From NCBI GenBank assembly GCA_030762895.1, contig CM061066.1, positions 9,514,047 to 9,578,046 of the forward strand: a DNA stretch of 64,000 bases, given 5' to 3'. Below are positions 36,347 to 47,500 of the stretch, piece after piece (the first letter of the stretch is position 1; every line of letters starts with the position of its first letter). The notes beneath the pieces are model-generated. The model did not search any database. It worked only from the letters and a program-made list of their open reading frames with translations, and was not told where the DNA came from. The position numbers and the translations under genes were made by a program. This DNA comes from Sophora flavescens. Lineage: Eukaryota; Streptophyta; Magnoliopsida; Fabales; Fabaceae.

Positions 36347-37460
36347 TTGCGTTAAAATTAGGGTTTAGGGTCAAAAATGGTGTTCTGGGTCAAATTTAGG
36401 GTTTTGGGTCAAAAATAGGGTTTGAATTAGGGTTTTGGATCAGAATTAGGGTTTTGGTCCAGTATTAGGGTTTTTGGGTCAGAATTAGGGTTTTGGGTCA
36501 AAATTAGGGCTTTGTGTTATTTTGGGTCAAAATTTCGGTTTCGGGTCCAAATAAGGGTTTTGGCTCAAAATTAGGGTTTAGGGTTTAAATTAGGGTTTTG
36601 AGTAAAGAAATAGATTTTGGGGACAAAAATAGGGTTAGAATCAGGGTTTTGGGTCTAAATTAGGGTTTTTGGTCAAAATTTGGGTTTTGGGCCCAAATTT
36701 GGGTTTTGGGTCAAAATTAAGGTGTCGGGTTTTGAGTTAAAAAAGCGCTGTGGCTCAAAAATAGGGTTAGAATTTGGGTTTTTGGAACTAAATTAGGGTC
36801 TTGGGTCAAATTTAGGGTTCTGGGTTAACTTTAGGGTTTAGGGTCAAAATTTTGGGTTTTGAATTAAAATTAGGGTTCTGGGTTAAATTTAGGGTTTTGG
36901 GACAAAAATAGGGTTAAAATTAGGGTTTTGGCTCAAATTTAGGGTTTAGGATCAAAATTAGGGTTTTGGGTCAAAATTAGGGTTTAGGGTTAAAAATAGG
37001 GTTTTGGGTCAAATTTAGGCTTCCGGGTTAAATTTAGGGTCTTGGGTCAAAAATAGGGTTAGTATTACGGTTTTGGGGGGAATTAGGGTTTTGGGTCAAA
37101 ATTAGGGCTTTGGGTTATTTTATTTTGGTTCAAAATTTCGGTTTTAGGGGTTTTGGTCAAAATTAGGGTTTTGAGTAAAAATAGGGTTTTGGAAAAGATA
37201 AAACTAGGGTTTTGGGTCTAAATTAGGGTTAGAATTTGGGTTTTGGGTCAATTTTGGGTTTTGGGTCAAAATTAAGGTGTCGGATTTTGAGTTAAAAAAA
37301 GGGTTTTGGGTCAAAAATAGGGTTAGAATTAGGGTTTTTGGGTCTAAATTAGGTTTTTGGTCTAAATTAGGGTCTTGGGTCAAAATTAGGGTTATGGGTC
37401 AAATTTAGTGTTCTAGGATAAATTTAGGGTTTATGGTCAAAATTTAGGGATGCATTAAAA
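36347..37460 (+). repeat. 1.15 kb segmental block, direct copy 3
   Basis: Offset 13725 bp from copy 2 at GGGCTTTGTG (36508). It carries all block markers plus TAGGCTTCCGGG. It lacks the AGGCTTTGAATT unit and one TCTGAGTC unit, and has TTCTAGGATAAATTT; these private features are shared with the inverted copy next to gap 1. Several irregular spots (37075-37200 and 37437-37620) suggest decay or lower sequence quality. Confidence 0.82.
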
Positions 37461-37640
37461 TTAGGGTTGGGTTAAATTTAGGGTTTTGGGACAAAAATAG
37501 GGTTTGAATTAGGGTTTTGGTTCAAATTTAGGGTTTAGGGATCAAAATAGGTTTTGGGTCAAAATTAAGGTTTAGGCTTTCAATTAGGATTACGGGTTTA
37601 AAATAGGTTTTTTTGGGTTAGGGGTTTTGGGTCAAAATTA

Positions 37641-37855
37641 GTGCTCTGGATTATAATATTGTTTTTGGGTCAAAATTTCGATTTTTGGTCAAAATTATGG
37701 TTTCGTGTTTTAATTTGTGTTTTGTTTCAAATTTATGTTTTGGTGTAAACATTAGTGTTTTTGATTTGAATATGTTTTTTTAGTTAAATATAGGTTTTTG
37801 GTTCAAAATTTGTGTTAGCATTAAGGTTTTGCTTTAAATTTAGTGTTTTGGTTAA
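37641..37855 (+). other. Patch of clustered G-to-T changes in the satellite
   Basis: Compared column by column with the reverse complement of ~13400-13620, its closest relative here, this stretch has about 23 G-to-T changes among roughly 33 differences. Most turn GGG into GTG, TGG or GGT (CGTG, TGTG, TTAGTG, TATGG). The remainder are mostly A-to-T, C-to-A and G-to-A. Length is preserved, so this is substitution rather than indel noise. Sequence on both sides returns to GGG-rich units. Confidence 0.75.
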
Positions 37856-40177
37856 AAAATAGGGTTCTGGGTCAAATTTAGGGTTTTGGGCCAAAAATAG
37901 GGTTCGAATTAGGGTTTTGTATCAGAATTAGGGTATTGGGCCAGAATTAGGGTTTTGGGTCAAAATTAGGGCTTTGGGTTATTTTGGTTCAAAATTTCGG
38001 TTTCGGGTCCAAATTAGGGTTTTGGGTCAAAATTAAGGTTTAGGGTTTGAATTAGGGTTTTGAGAAAAAAAAATAGGTTTTTGGGACAAAAATAGGGTTA
38101 GAATTAGGGTTTTGGGTCTAAATTAGGGTTAGAATTAGGGTTTTTGGCCCAAATTTGGGTGTTGGGTCAAAATTAAGGTGTCGGCTTTTGAGTGAAAAAA
38201 AGGGTTTTGGGACAAAAATAGGGTTAGAATTTGGGTTTTTGGGTCTAAATTAGGGTCTTGGGTCAAAATTACGGTTCTGAGTCAAATTTAGGGTTCTGGG
38301 TTAATTTTAGGGTTTAGGGTCAAAATTTAGGGTTTTGGTTTAAAATTAGGGTTCTAGGTTAAATTTAGGGTTTTGGGACAAAAATAGGGTTAGAATTAGG
38401 GGTTTGGTTCAAATTTAGGGTTTAGGATCAAAATTTGGGTTTTGGGTCAAATTTAAGGTTCTGGGTTAAATTTAGGGTTCTGGGTCAAAATTTACTATTT
38501 TGGTTTAAAATTAGGGTTCTGTATTAAATTTAAGGTTTTGGGTCAAAATTAGGGTTTAGGCTTTGAATTAGGGTTTTGAGTAAAAAATAGCGTTTTGGGT
38601 CAAAATAGAGTTAGAATTAGGGTTTTTGGGTCTAAATTAGAGTCTTGGGTCAAAATTAGGGTTCCTTGTTAAATTCAGGGTTTAGGGTCAAAATTTAGGG
38701 TTTTGGATTAAAATTAGGGGGGTTGGGGTTAATTTAGGGTTTTGGGACAAAAATAGGGTTAGAATTAGGGTTTTGGTTCAAATTTAGGGTTTAGGATCAA
38801 AATTAGGGTTTTGGGTCAAAATTAAGGTTGAGGCTTTGATTTAGGGTTTAGGGTTAAAAATAGGGTTTTGGGTCAAATTTAGGGTTTGGGTTAAATTTAG
38901 GGTCTTGGGTCAAAAATAGGGGTTCGTATTAGGGTTTTGGGGTAGAGGTAGGGTTTTGGGTCAAAATTAGGGTTTTGGGGTTTTTGGGTCAAAATTTGGT
39001 TTTGGGTCCAAATTAGGTTTTTGGTCAAAATTAGGGTTTTGAGTAAAAATAAGGTTTTAGGGACAAAAATTAGGGTTAGGATTAGGGTTTTTGGGTCTAA
39101 ATTAGGTTTTTGGTCTAAGTTAGGGTTTGGGTCAAAATTAGGGCTCGGGTTATAATTTAGGGTTTTGGGCCAAAATTTAGGTCAAGATTTGGGTTTGAAT
39201 TATGGTTTTGCGTTAAAATTAGGGTTTAGGGTCAAAAATAGGGTTTAGGGTTTTAGGTGAATTAGGGTTTTGAGTCAAAATTAGGGTTTTGGGTCAGAAT
39301 TAGGGTTTAGGGCAAGTGGGGCTTTGGGTTATTTTGGGTCAAATTTGGGTTTAGTCCAAATCGGGGTTTTGGGTCAAATTAGGGTTTTGAGTAAAAAAAT
39401 AGGTTTTTGGTACAAAAATAGGGTTAGAATTAGGGTTTTGGGTCTACATTAGGGTTAGGATTAGGCTTTTGGGTCAAAATTTGGGTTTTGGGTCAAAATT
39501 AAGGTGTTGGGTTTAGTTAAAGGGTTTTGGGACAAAAATAGGGTTAGAATTAGGGTTTTGGGTCTAATTTAGGTTTTTAGTCTAAATTGGGTCTTTGGGT
39601 CAAAAATTTATGGGTCTTGGGGTTACTATAAATTTAGGATTTAGGGTCAAAAGTGGGGTTTGCATTAAAATTAGGGTTTTGGTCAAAATTAGGGTTTTGG
39701 GTTTAAAATAGGGTTTTGAGTCATTGGGGTTTTGGGGGAAATAGGGCCTGGGTTATAATTTGGGTTTTGGGTCAAAATTTCGATTTTGGGTCAAAAGTGG
39801 GAGTTTCGGGTTTGAATTAGGGTTTTGGTTCAATTTAGGGTTTGGGGTCAACAATAGGGTTTTGGGTTTGAATATGGTTTTGAGTTAAAAATATGGTTTT
39901 GGGTCAAAATAATAGTTAGAGGTTTTGCGTTAAAATTAGGGTTAAAAATAGGGTTTTCGGTCAAATTTAGGGATCTAGGTTAAATTTAGGGTTTTGGGTC
40001 AAAATTCACGATTTTGGTTTAAAATAGGGTTTTGTGTTAAATTTAAGGTTTTGGGTCAAAATAGGGTTTAGGGGTTTGAATTAGGGTTTTGAGTAAAAAC
40101 TAGGGTTTTGGGTCTAAAATAGGGTTTTTGGGTTCAGAATTAGAGTCTTGGGTCAAGTGGGGTTGGTTTGTTTGGGT

Positions 40178-40677
40178 NNNNNNNNNNNNNNNNNNNNNNN
40201 NNNNNNNNNNNNNNNNNNNNNNNNNNNNNNNNNNNNNNNNNNNNNNNNNNNNNNNNNNNNNNNNNNNNNNNNNNNNNNNNNNNNNNNNNNNNNNNNNNNN
40301 NNNNNNNNNNNNNNNNNNNNNNNNNNNNNNNNNNNNNNNNNNNNNNNNNNNNNNNNNNNNNNNNNNNNNNNNNNNNNNNNNNNNNNNNNNNNNNNNNNNN
40401 NNNNNNNNNNNNNNNNNNNNNNNNNNNNNNNNNNNNNNNNNNNNNNNNNNNNNNNNNNNNNNNNNNNNNNNNNNNNNNNNNNNNNNNNNNNNNNNNNNNN
40501 NNNNNNNNNNNNNNNNNNNNNNNNNNNNNNNNNNNNNNNNNNNNNNNNNNNNNNNNNNNNNNNNNNNNNNNNNNNNNNNNNNNNNNNNNNNNNNNNNNNN
40601 NNNNNNNNNNNNNNNNNNNNNNNNNNNNNNNNNNNNNNNNNNNNNNNNNNNNNNNNNNNNNNNNNNNNNNNNNNNNN
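40178..40677. other. Assembly gap, exactly 500 N
   Basis: A second round 500-base placeholder. Orientation is the same on both sides. Flanks (about 38.7-40.2 kb and 40.7-43 kb) are irregular, as expected at low-confidence contig ends. Open frames spanning it are artefacts of the N run. Confidence 0.99.
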
Positions 40678-40960
40678 GAATTGTGTTTTGGGGGTCAAAT
40701 TTAGGCTTTTGGGTTATTTTTGGGTCAAAAATTTTGGGGTGGTGTCGTCCAAATTAGTATTTTGGGTCAAAATTATGGTTTAGGTCCGAATTAGGTTTCC
40801 GAGTAAAAATATGGGGTGTCGGACAAAAATAGGGTTAGAATTAGGCTCTTAGTTCAAAATTTGATTTCTTGGGTCAAAATTAAGGTATCGGCTCGTTAAA
40901 AAAGGGTTTTTGGGACAAAAATAGGGTTAGAATTTGGGCTTCTTGGGTCTAAATTAGGGG

Positions 40961-41008
40961 AGTTCCATTGACACCAATGGTTTCTTTTCAAACTTCTCTA
41001 GAAGTCTC
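40961..41008. other. Short non-satellite insert with two small inverted repeats
   Basis: About 48 bp between array units does not resemble any satellite variant. It contains CCATTG-ACAC-CAATGG (40965-40980) and ACTTC-TCTA-GAAGT (40992-41005). It lies 280 bp after gap 2, so an assembly artefact is possible. Confidence 0.5.
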
Positions 41009-41194
41009 TAGGTTAACTTTAGGTTTAGGGTCAAAAATTTAGGTTTTGGATTAAAATTAGGGTTTTGGGGTTAAATTCTAGGTTTTGGGACAAAATGGGT
41101 TCAATTCTTGGTTTTGGTTAAAATTTAGGTTGGTTGATCAACAATTAAGTTATGGTAGAGTTTGTGGGTGAATTATGGTTTTTGAGATTAAATT

Positions 41195-41290
41195 AGGATT
41201 TTTTTTTTTGTCTAGGGGTTAAAATTAGGTTTTTATCACCCTAGAGTCCGGGTAATTAGGTTGAGTAAAATTATGGTAACTTAGAATTAA
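41195..41290. other. Disrupted satellite with T homopolymer and foreign words
   Basis: A T-rich homopolymer run near 41210 and the string ATCACCCTAGAGTCCGGG near 41238 interrupt the array. C-containing words like this are absent from the normal units on this strand. It is either decayed or poorly called sequence. Confidence 0.4.
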
Positions 41291-44200
41291 AATTAGGGTT
41301 TGGGTTAAATTTAGGGTTTGGGGACAAAAATTGTGGTTCAATTATGGTTTTGGTTCAAATTTAGTTTTTGGGATTAAATTTTTGGGGTTTAGTGTTAAAA
41401 TTGGGTTTCTAGGCTTTGAATTAGTTTAGGTTAAAAATAGGTTTTTGTCAAAATTATGGTCTGGCGAAATTTAGGTCTTGGGTAAGAAATTAGCTTATAA
41501 TCAAAATTAGGGCATTAAGGGTTTAAAATAAAATTTAGTTTTGGATCAAAATTAGGTTTTGGGTCAAAACTAGGGGTTGTGAAATAGATTTTTGGAACAA
41601 AAATAGGTTTGTATTTTTTAGGAAAAATAAATTAGGATAAAAGGGTTCTTGGGTTTAAATTAGGTTTAAAATTAAGGTGTCGGGTTTTGAGTTAAAAAAG
41701 GGTTTTGGGACAAAAATAGGGTTAGAATTTGGGTTTTGGTCTATATTAGGTCTTGGGTCAAATTAGGGTTCTAGTCATATTTAGGTCCTGGGTTAACTTT
41801 AGGTTTAAGGTCAAAATTTAGGGTTTTGGATTAAAATTAGGGTTCAAGTTAAATTTAGGGTTTGGGACAAAAAGGTTCAATTAGGGTTTTGGTTCAAATT
41901 TAGGTTTAGGATCAAATTAGGTTTTAGGTTAAAATTAGGGTTTAGGCTTTGAATTAGATTTTGGGTTTAAAATAGGGTTTTTTTTGTCTAAATTAGGGTT
42001 TGGCAATTGGGTCTGGGTCAAAATTAGGGTTTTGGGTGAGAATTAGGTTTCTGGGTCAATTAGGTCTTTGGGTTATTTTGGTAAAATTTGGTTTGGGGTC
42101 CAAATTAGGTTTTGGTCAAAATTAGGTTTGTGGTTCAAATTAGGGTTTTGGTAAAAAATTAGGTTTTGGCAATTTGGTTAGAATTAGGGTTTTGGGTCAA
42201 AATAGGATATTGTGGTTTGGTCAAAATTAAGGTTCGGGTTTAATTAAAAAGGTTTTGGGACCAAAATAGGTTAGAATTGGGTTTGGGTCTAAATTAGTTT
42301 TGGTCAAAATTAGGGTTTGAGTCAAATTTATGGTTCTAGGTAATTTAGGTTTAGGGTCAAAATTTTAGGTTCGGATTAAAATTAGGTTCCCGGTTAAATT
42401 TTAGGTTTTAGACAAAAATATGTAGGTTTATGGTACAAATTTAGGGTTTAAGATCAAATTAGGGTTTTGGGTAAAATTAGGTTTAGGGCTTTTAATTTGG
42501 GTTTAGGGTAAAAATTGGCTTTGGTTCAAATTTAGGGTCTAGTTAAAATTAGGTTTGGGTCAAAATTATATTTATTTAAATTAGGGTTCTGGGTTAAATT
42601 TGAGGTTTAGGTCAAAATTTGGGTTTTGGGTTTAAAATTACGGTTCTGAGTTAAATATAGGTTTTTGGGACAAAAATATGTTAGAATTAGGGTTTGGTTC
42701 AAATTTAGGTTTAGAATCAAAATTAGGGTTTAGGATTAAAATTAGGTTTAAGCTTTTGAATTTGGGTTTTGGGTTAAAATTAGGGTTATGGTCTAAATTA
42801 GGTTTTGGGTCAAAATTAGGATGGTTTATAATTTGGTTTTGGGTCAAAATTGGTCAAAATTAGGGTTTCGGTTTGAATTAGGGTTTTGGGTCAAAATTCA
42901 GGTTTTGGGTCAACATTAGGTTTACGGTTTGAATTTGGCTTTTGAGTTAAAAATAAGGTTTTGGTACAAAAAGGGTTACAATTAGTTTTTGCGTAAAATT
43001 GGTTTACACAAAAATAGGAGGGTCAAATTTAGGTTTTGGGAAAATAGGTCCAATTTAGGGTTTTGGACATTTAGTTTTGGGCAAATTAAGGGTTTTGAGT
43101 CAAAATTAGGTTTTTGGGTCAAAATTAGGGTTTGGGTTATTTGGGTCAAAAATTGGTTTTGGGCCAAATTGGGGTTTAGGTTTAGGGTGGAATTAGGGTT
43201 TTGAGTAAAAATAGGGTTTGGGACAAAATAGGGTTAGAATTAGGGTTTTTGGGTCTAAAATAGGGTTGAATTGGGGTTTTGGTTCAATCGGGTTTTGAGT
43301 TAAAGGGTTTTGGGAAAAAATAGGGTTAGAATTTGGGTTTTGGTCTAAATTAGGGTCTTGGGTCAAAATTGGGTTGAGTCAAATTTAGGGTTGGGTTAAC
43401 TTTAGGGTTTGAGGTCAAAATTTCAGGTTTTGGGTTAAAATTGGGGTTCGGGTTAAATTTAGGGTTTTGTGTCAAAAATTAGGGTTTTGGTACAATTTAG
43501 GGTTTAGGATTAAAATTAGGGTTTTGGGTTAAAATTAGGGTTTAGGCTTTGAATTTGGGTTTGAGGTTAAAATAGGTTTTGGTTCAAATTTAGGGTTAGA
43601 ATTAGGTTTTGGGTCAAAATTAGGATTTTGGTTTAAAATTAGGGTTACATGTTAAATTTAGGGTTTAGGGTCAAAATTTGGGTTTGGGTTTAAATTAGGG
43701 TTTTGAGTTAAAAATAGGGTTTTGGGACAAAAATAGGGTTAGAATTAGGTTTTGGTTCAAATTTAGGGTTTAGGTCAAAATTAGGGTTTTAGGTTAAAAT
43801 TAGGGTTTAGGCTTTGAATTAGGGTTTGGGTTAAAATTAGGGTTGGTTTAAATTAGGTTTTGGGTCAAAATTAGGATTTGGGGTTATAATTTGGGGTTTG
43901 GGTCAAAATTGGGTTTTTGGGTCAAAAATTAGGGTTTGGGTTTGAATTAGGGTTTTGGGTTAAAATTAGGGTTTTGGGTCAAAATTTGGGTTTGGTCAAA
44001 TTTAGGGTTTTAATTTTAGGGTTTTGGGTCAAAATTTAGGTTTGGGTCAAATTAGGTTTTGGGTTCAAAATTAGGGTTTTAGGTTCGAATTAGGGTTTTG
44101 GTCAAATTTAGGTTTTGGGTCAAAAATAGGTTTAAGGTTTTAAATTAGGTTTTGGGTCAAAAATAGGTTCAAATGGGTTTTGGCAAAAATTAGGGTTTGG

Positions 44201-44549
44201 GTCAAAATTAGGGTTTGGGGTCAAAATTAGGGTTTGGGGTTAGTTTTGGGTCAAAATATTTGGTTTTTGGGTTTTGGGTCCAAATTAGGGTTTTAGGTCA
44301 AAATTAGGGTTTAGGGTTTAAATTAGGGTTTTGAGTTAAAAATTAGGGTTTTGGGACAAAAAAATAGGGTAAATTAGGTTTTTAGGTGGTTAAATTAGGG
44401 TTTTGGGTCAAAATTAGGGTTTGGGTTCAAATGGGTTTTGAGTTAAAAAAGGTTTTGGGACAAAAATAGGGTTAAATTTGGGTTTTGGGTCTAAATTAGG
44501 GTTTGGGTCAAAATTAGGTTTTGAGTCAAATTTAGGGTTATGGTTAACT

Positions 44550-44591
44550 TTAGGTTTAGGGTTTGGGTTTAGGTTTTAGGGTTTAGGGTTA
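44550..44591 (+). repeat. Short run closest to canonical TTTAGGG
   Basis: About 40 bp read as TTTAGG, TTTAGGG, TTTGGG, TTTAGG, TTTTAGGG, TTTAGGG in succession without the TCAAAA spacer. It is the nearest approach to a plant telomere repeat that I noticed in the window, and is far too short and imperfect to be a telomere. Confidence 0.6.
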
Positions 44592-47500
44592 AATTTAGGG
44601 TTTGGGTCAAAATTAGGGTTGAGGTAGGTTTCGGGTTATATTTAGGGTTTCGGGTCAAAATTAGGGTTTTGGGTCAAAATTTAGGGTTTAGGGTTTAAAT
44701 TAGGGTTTGGGTCAAAATTAGGGTTTTTGTTTCAAATTTAGGGTTCAAATTAGGGTTTTGGTAAAATTAGTGTTTGGGTCAAAATTAGGCTTTGGTTTAA
44801 ATTTAGGTTTGAGTTAAATTTAGGGTTTTAGGTCAAAATTTAGGTTTGGGTAAAATTAAAGTGTTAAAAGTTGGGTTTTGGGACAAAAATAGGTTAGAAT
44901 TAGGGTTTTGGTTCAAATTTAGGGTTTAGAATCAAAATTAGGTTTAGGGTTTTAGGGTTAAGCTTTGAATTAGGGTTTCGGGTTAAAAATAGGGTTTTGG
45001 TCTAAATTTAGGGTTTTGGGTCAAATTAGGTTAAATTGGTTTTGGGTCAAAATGGGTTTTGGGTCAAAATTAGGGTTTCGGTCAAAATTAGGGTTTTGGT
45101 TCAAATTAGGGTTTTGGTTAATTAGGGTTTTTGGGTCAAAATTAGGTTTTGGGTCAAAATTAGGGTTTGGGTTCAAATTTAGGGTTTGAGGTTAAAATTA
45201 GGGTTTTGGGTCAAAATTAGGGGGTTTGAATTAGGTTTTGGGTTAAAATTAGGTTTGGGTCAAAAATAGGGTTAAATTTAGGGTTTTGGTAAAATTAGGG
45301 TTTTAGAATTAGGGTTTTGGGTCAAAATAGGGGTTTAGGAATTAGGGTTTTGGGTCTAAATTTGGGTTTGGGTTAGTTTTTGGGTCAAAAATTTGGTTTT
45401 GGGGTCAAAATTAGGGTTTTGGGTCAAAATTAGGGTTTGGTTCGAATTTGGTTTTGGGTCAAAATTAGGGTTTTGGGACAAAAATTGGGGTTAGGGTTAG
45501 GTTTTGGGTTAAATTAGGTTAGTAAATTAGGGTTTTGGAGTCAAATTTAGGGTTTTGGGTCAAAGGTTTAGGGTTTGATCGGGTTTTGAGTTAAAATAGG
45601 GTTTTGGGTCAAAAATAGGGTTAGAATTTGGGTTTTGGGTTAAAAATGGGGTTTTCGGTGTAAATTATGGTTTTGGTTAAAATTAGGGTTTTGGGTCAAA
45701 ATTTAGGGTTTTGGTTAAAATTTAGGGTTTGGGGATAAATTTAGGGTTTTGGCAAAAATTAGGGTTGAATTAGGGTTTTGGTTCAAATTTAGGGTGATCA
45801 AAATTAGGTTTAGGGGTAAAATTAGGGTTTAGGCTTAGAATTAGGATTTTGGGTTAAAATAGGGTTTTTGTCAAAATTAGGGTTTAATTAGGGTTTTGGG
45901 TCAAAATTAGAGTTGGGTCAAAATTAGGGTTTTGGTAATTTAGGGTTTTGGGTCAAAATTAGGGTTTCTGGGGTTAAATTAGGTTTTGGGTTAAATTTAG
46001 GGTTTTGGGTTAAATTAGGTTTTGGGTTCAAATTAGGGTTTAGGTTGAATTAGGGTTTTGGTTAAAAATTAGGGTTTTGGGTCAAAATTAGGGTTTTAGG
46101 TTAAATTTAGGGTTTTGGTTCAAAAATGGGTTAGAATTAGGTTTTGGGTCAAAATAGGGTTTTTGGGTCCAAAATTAGGGTTTTGGGTTAAATTAGGGTT
46201 TTGAGTCAAAGTTCTTTTGGGTCAAAATTATTTTTTTGGGTAAATTGGGTTTTGGGTCAAAATTTAGGGTTGGGAAATTTGGGTTTTGAAGTTTAGTGGG
46301 TTTTGGTAAAAATAGGGTTTGGTTGGAAAATAGGGTTAGAATTAGGGTTTTGGGTCAAATTTAGGGTTTTGGGTCAAAATTAGGGTTTAGGTTTGAAATT
46401 TAGGGTTTAGGGTCAAAATTAAGGGTTTTGGATTAAAATTTAGGTTCAAGGTTAAATTTAGGGTTTGGGGAAAAAAATAGGTTCAAATAAGGGTTTTGGT
46501 TCAAATTTAAGGGTTTAGGATCAAAATTAGGGTTTGAGTTAAAATTAGGGTTTTTTGAATTAGGATTTTGGGTTAAAAATAGGGTTTGGTCTAAATTAGG
46601 TTTTGGGTCAAGAATTAGGGTTTTGGTCAAAATTAGGGTTTGGGTAAAATTTAGGTTTTGGGTGTTTGGGTTGGATTAGGGTTAGAATTAGGGTTTGGGG
46701 TCAAAATTAGGGTTTTGGGTCAAATTAGGGTTTTGGTTTGAATTTGGGTTTTGGGTTAAAAATGGGTTTGGGTCAAAAATTAGGGGGTTAGAATTTAGGG
46801 TTTTGGGTTAAATTTAGGGTTTGGGTCAAAAATAGGGTTTAGGTTCAAATTTAGGGTTTTGGGTCAAAATTAGGGTTTTGGGACAAGGGGTTAATTAGGG
46901 TTTTGGGTCAAAATTAGGGTTTGGGTTTGAATTAGGTTTTGGGTTTAAAAATTTTGGGCAATCAAATTTGGGATCTAGGTTAAAATTTAGGGTTTGGGTC
47001 AAAATTAGGGTTTTGGGTCAAAATTAGGGTTTTGGGGTTTAAATTAGGGTTTTGGGGAAAAAAATGGGTTAGATGGTTTTGGTTAAATTAGGGTCTTGGG
47101 TCAAAAATTAGGTTCTGAGTTAAATTTAGGTTTAGGGTCAAAATTTAGGGTTTTGGATTAAAATTAGGGTTTTAGGTTAAATTAGGGTTTTGGGACAAAA
47201 ATAGGGTTAGAATTAGGGTTTTGGTTCAAAATTTGGGTTTAGGATAAATTAGGGTTTAGGGTTAAAATTAGGGTTTAGGGTTAAAATTAGGGTTTTGGGT
47301 TAAAATTAGGTTTTGGTTAAATTAGGTTTAGGTCAAAATTAGGGTTTTGGGTCAAAATTAGGGTTTTGGGTTCAAAATTAGGGTTTTATGTTAGGGTTTT
47401 GGGACAAAATTAGGTTTAGGGTTCAAATTTTAGGTTTAAAATTAGGGTTTTTGAGTAAAATTAGGGTTTTGGGTCAAAATTAGGTTTGGTGAAAATTAGT

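Larger units (their letters stand above)
15360..40177 (+). repeat. Telomere-like satellite array, G-rich strand on top, first part
   Basis: 24.8 kb of the same satellite, basic unit TTAGGGTTTTGGGTCAAAA (19 bp) with length variants of ~16-22 bp. Landmark variants recur at irregular intervals of roughly 0.3-2.5 kb: AAGGTGTCGGGTTTTGAG; GCTCTGGGTTATAATTT; TTGCATTAAAATTAGGG; GAATATGGTTTTTGAG. This shows irregular higher-order organisation. Quality is good to ~37 kb and then falls towards gap 2. There is no gene. G tracts spaced by 4 and ~9-10 bases could form quadruplexes on this strand. Confidence 0.95.

Noticed and set aside
15360..40177. Centromeric satellite with a regular higher-order repeat
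   Set aside because: The unit is ~19 bp rather than the usual ~150-180 bp, and block periods vary (441, 487, 900, 1559 bp). Nothing here shows centromere function.
40128..40783. Four long frames of 178-211 codons
   Set aside because: They consist almost entirely of N bases in gap 2.
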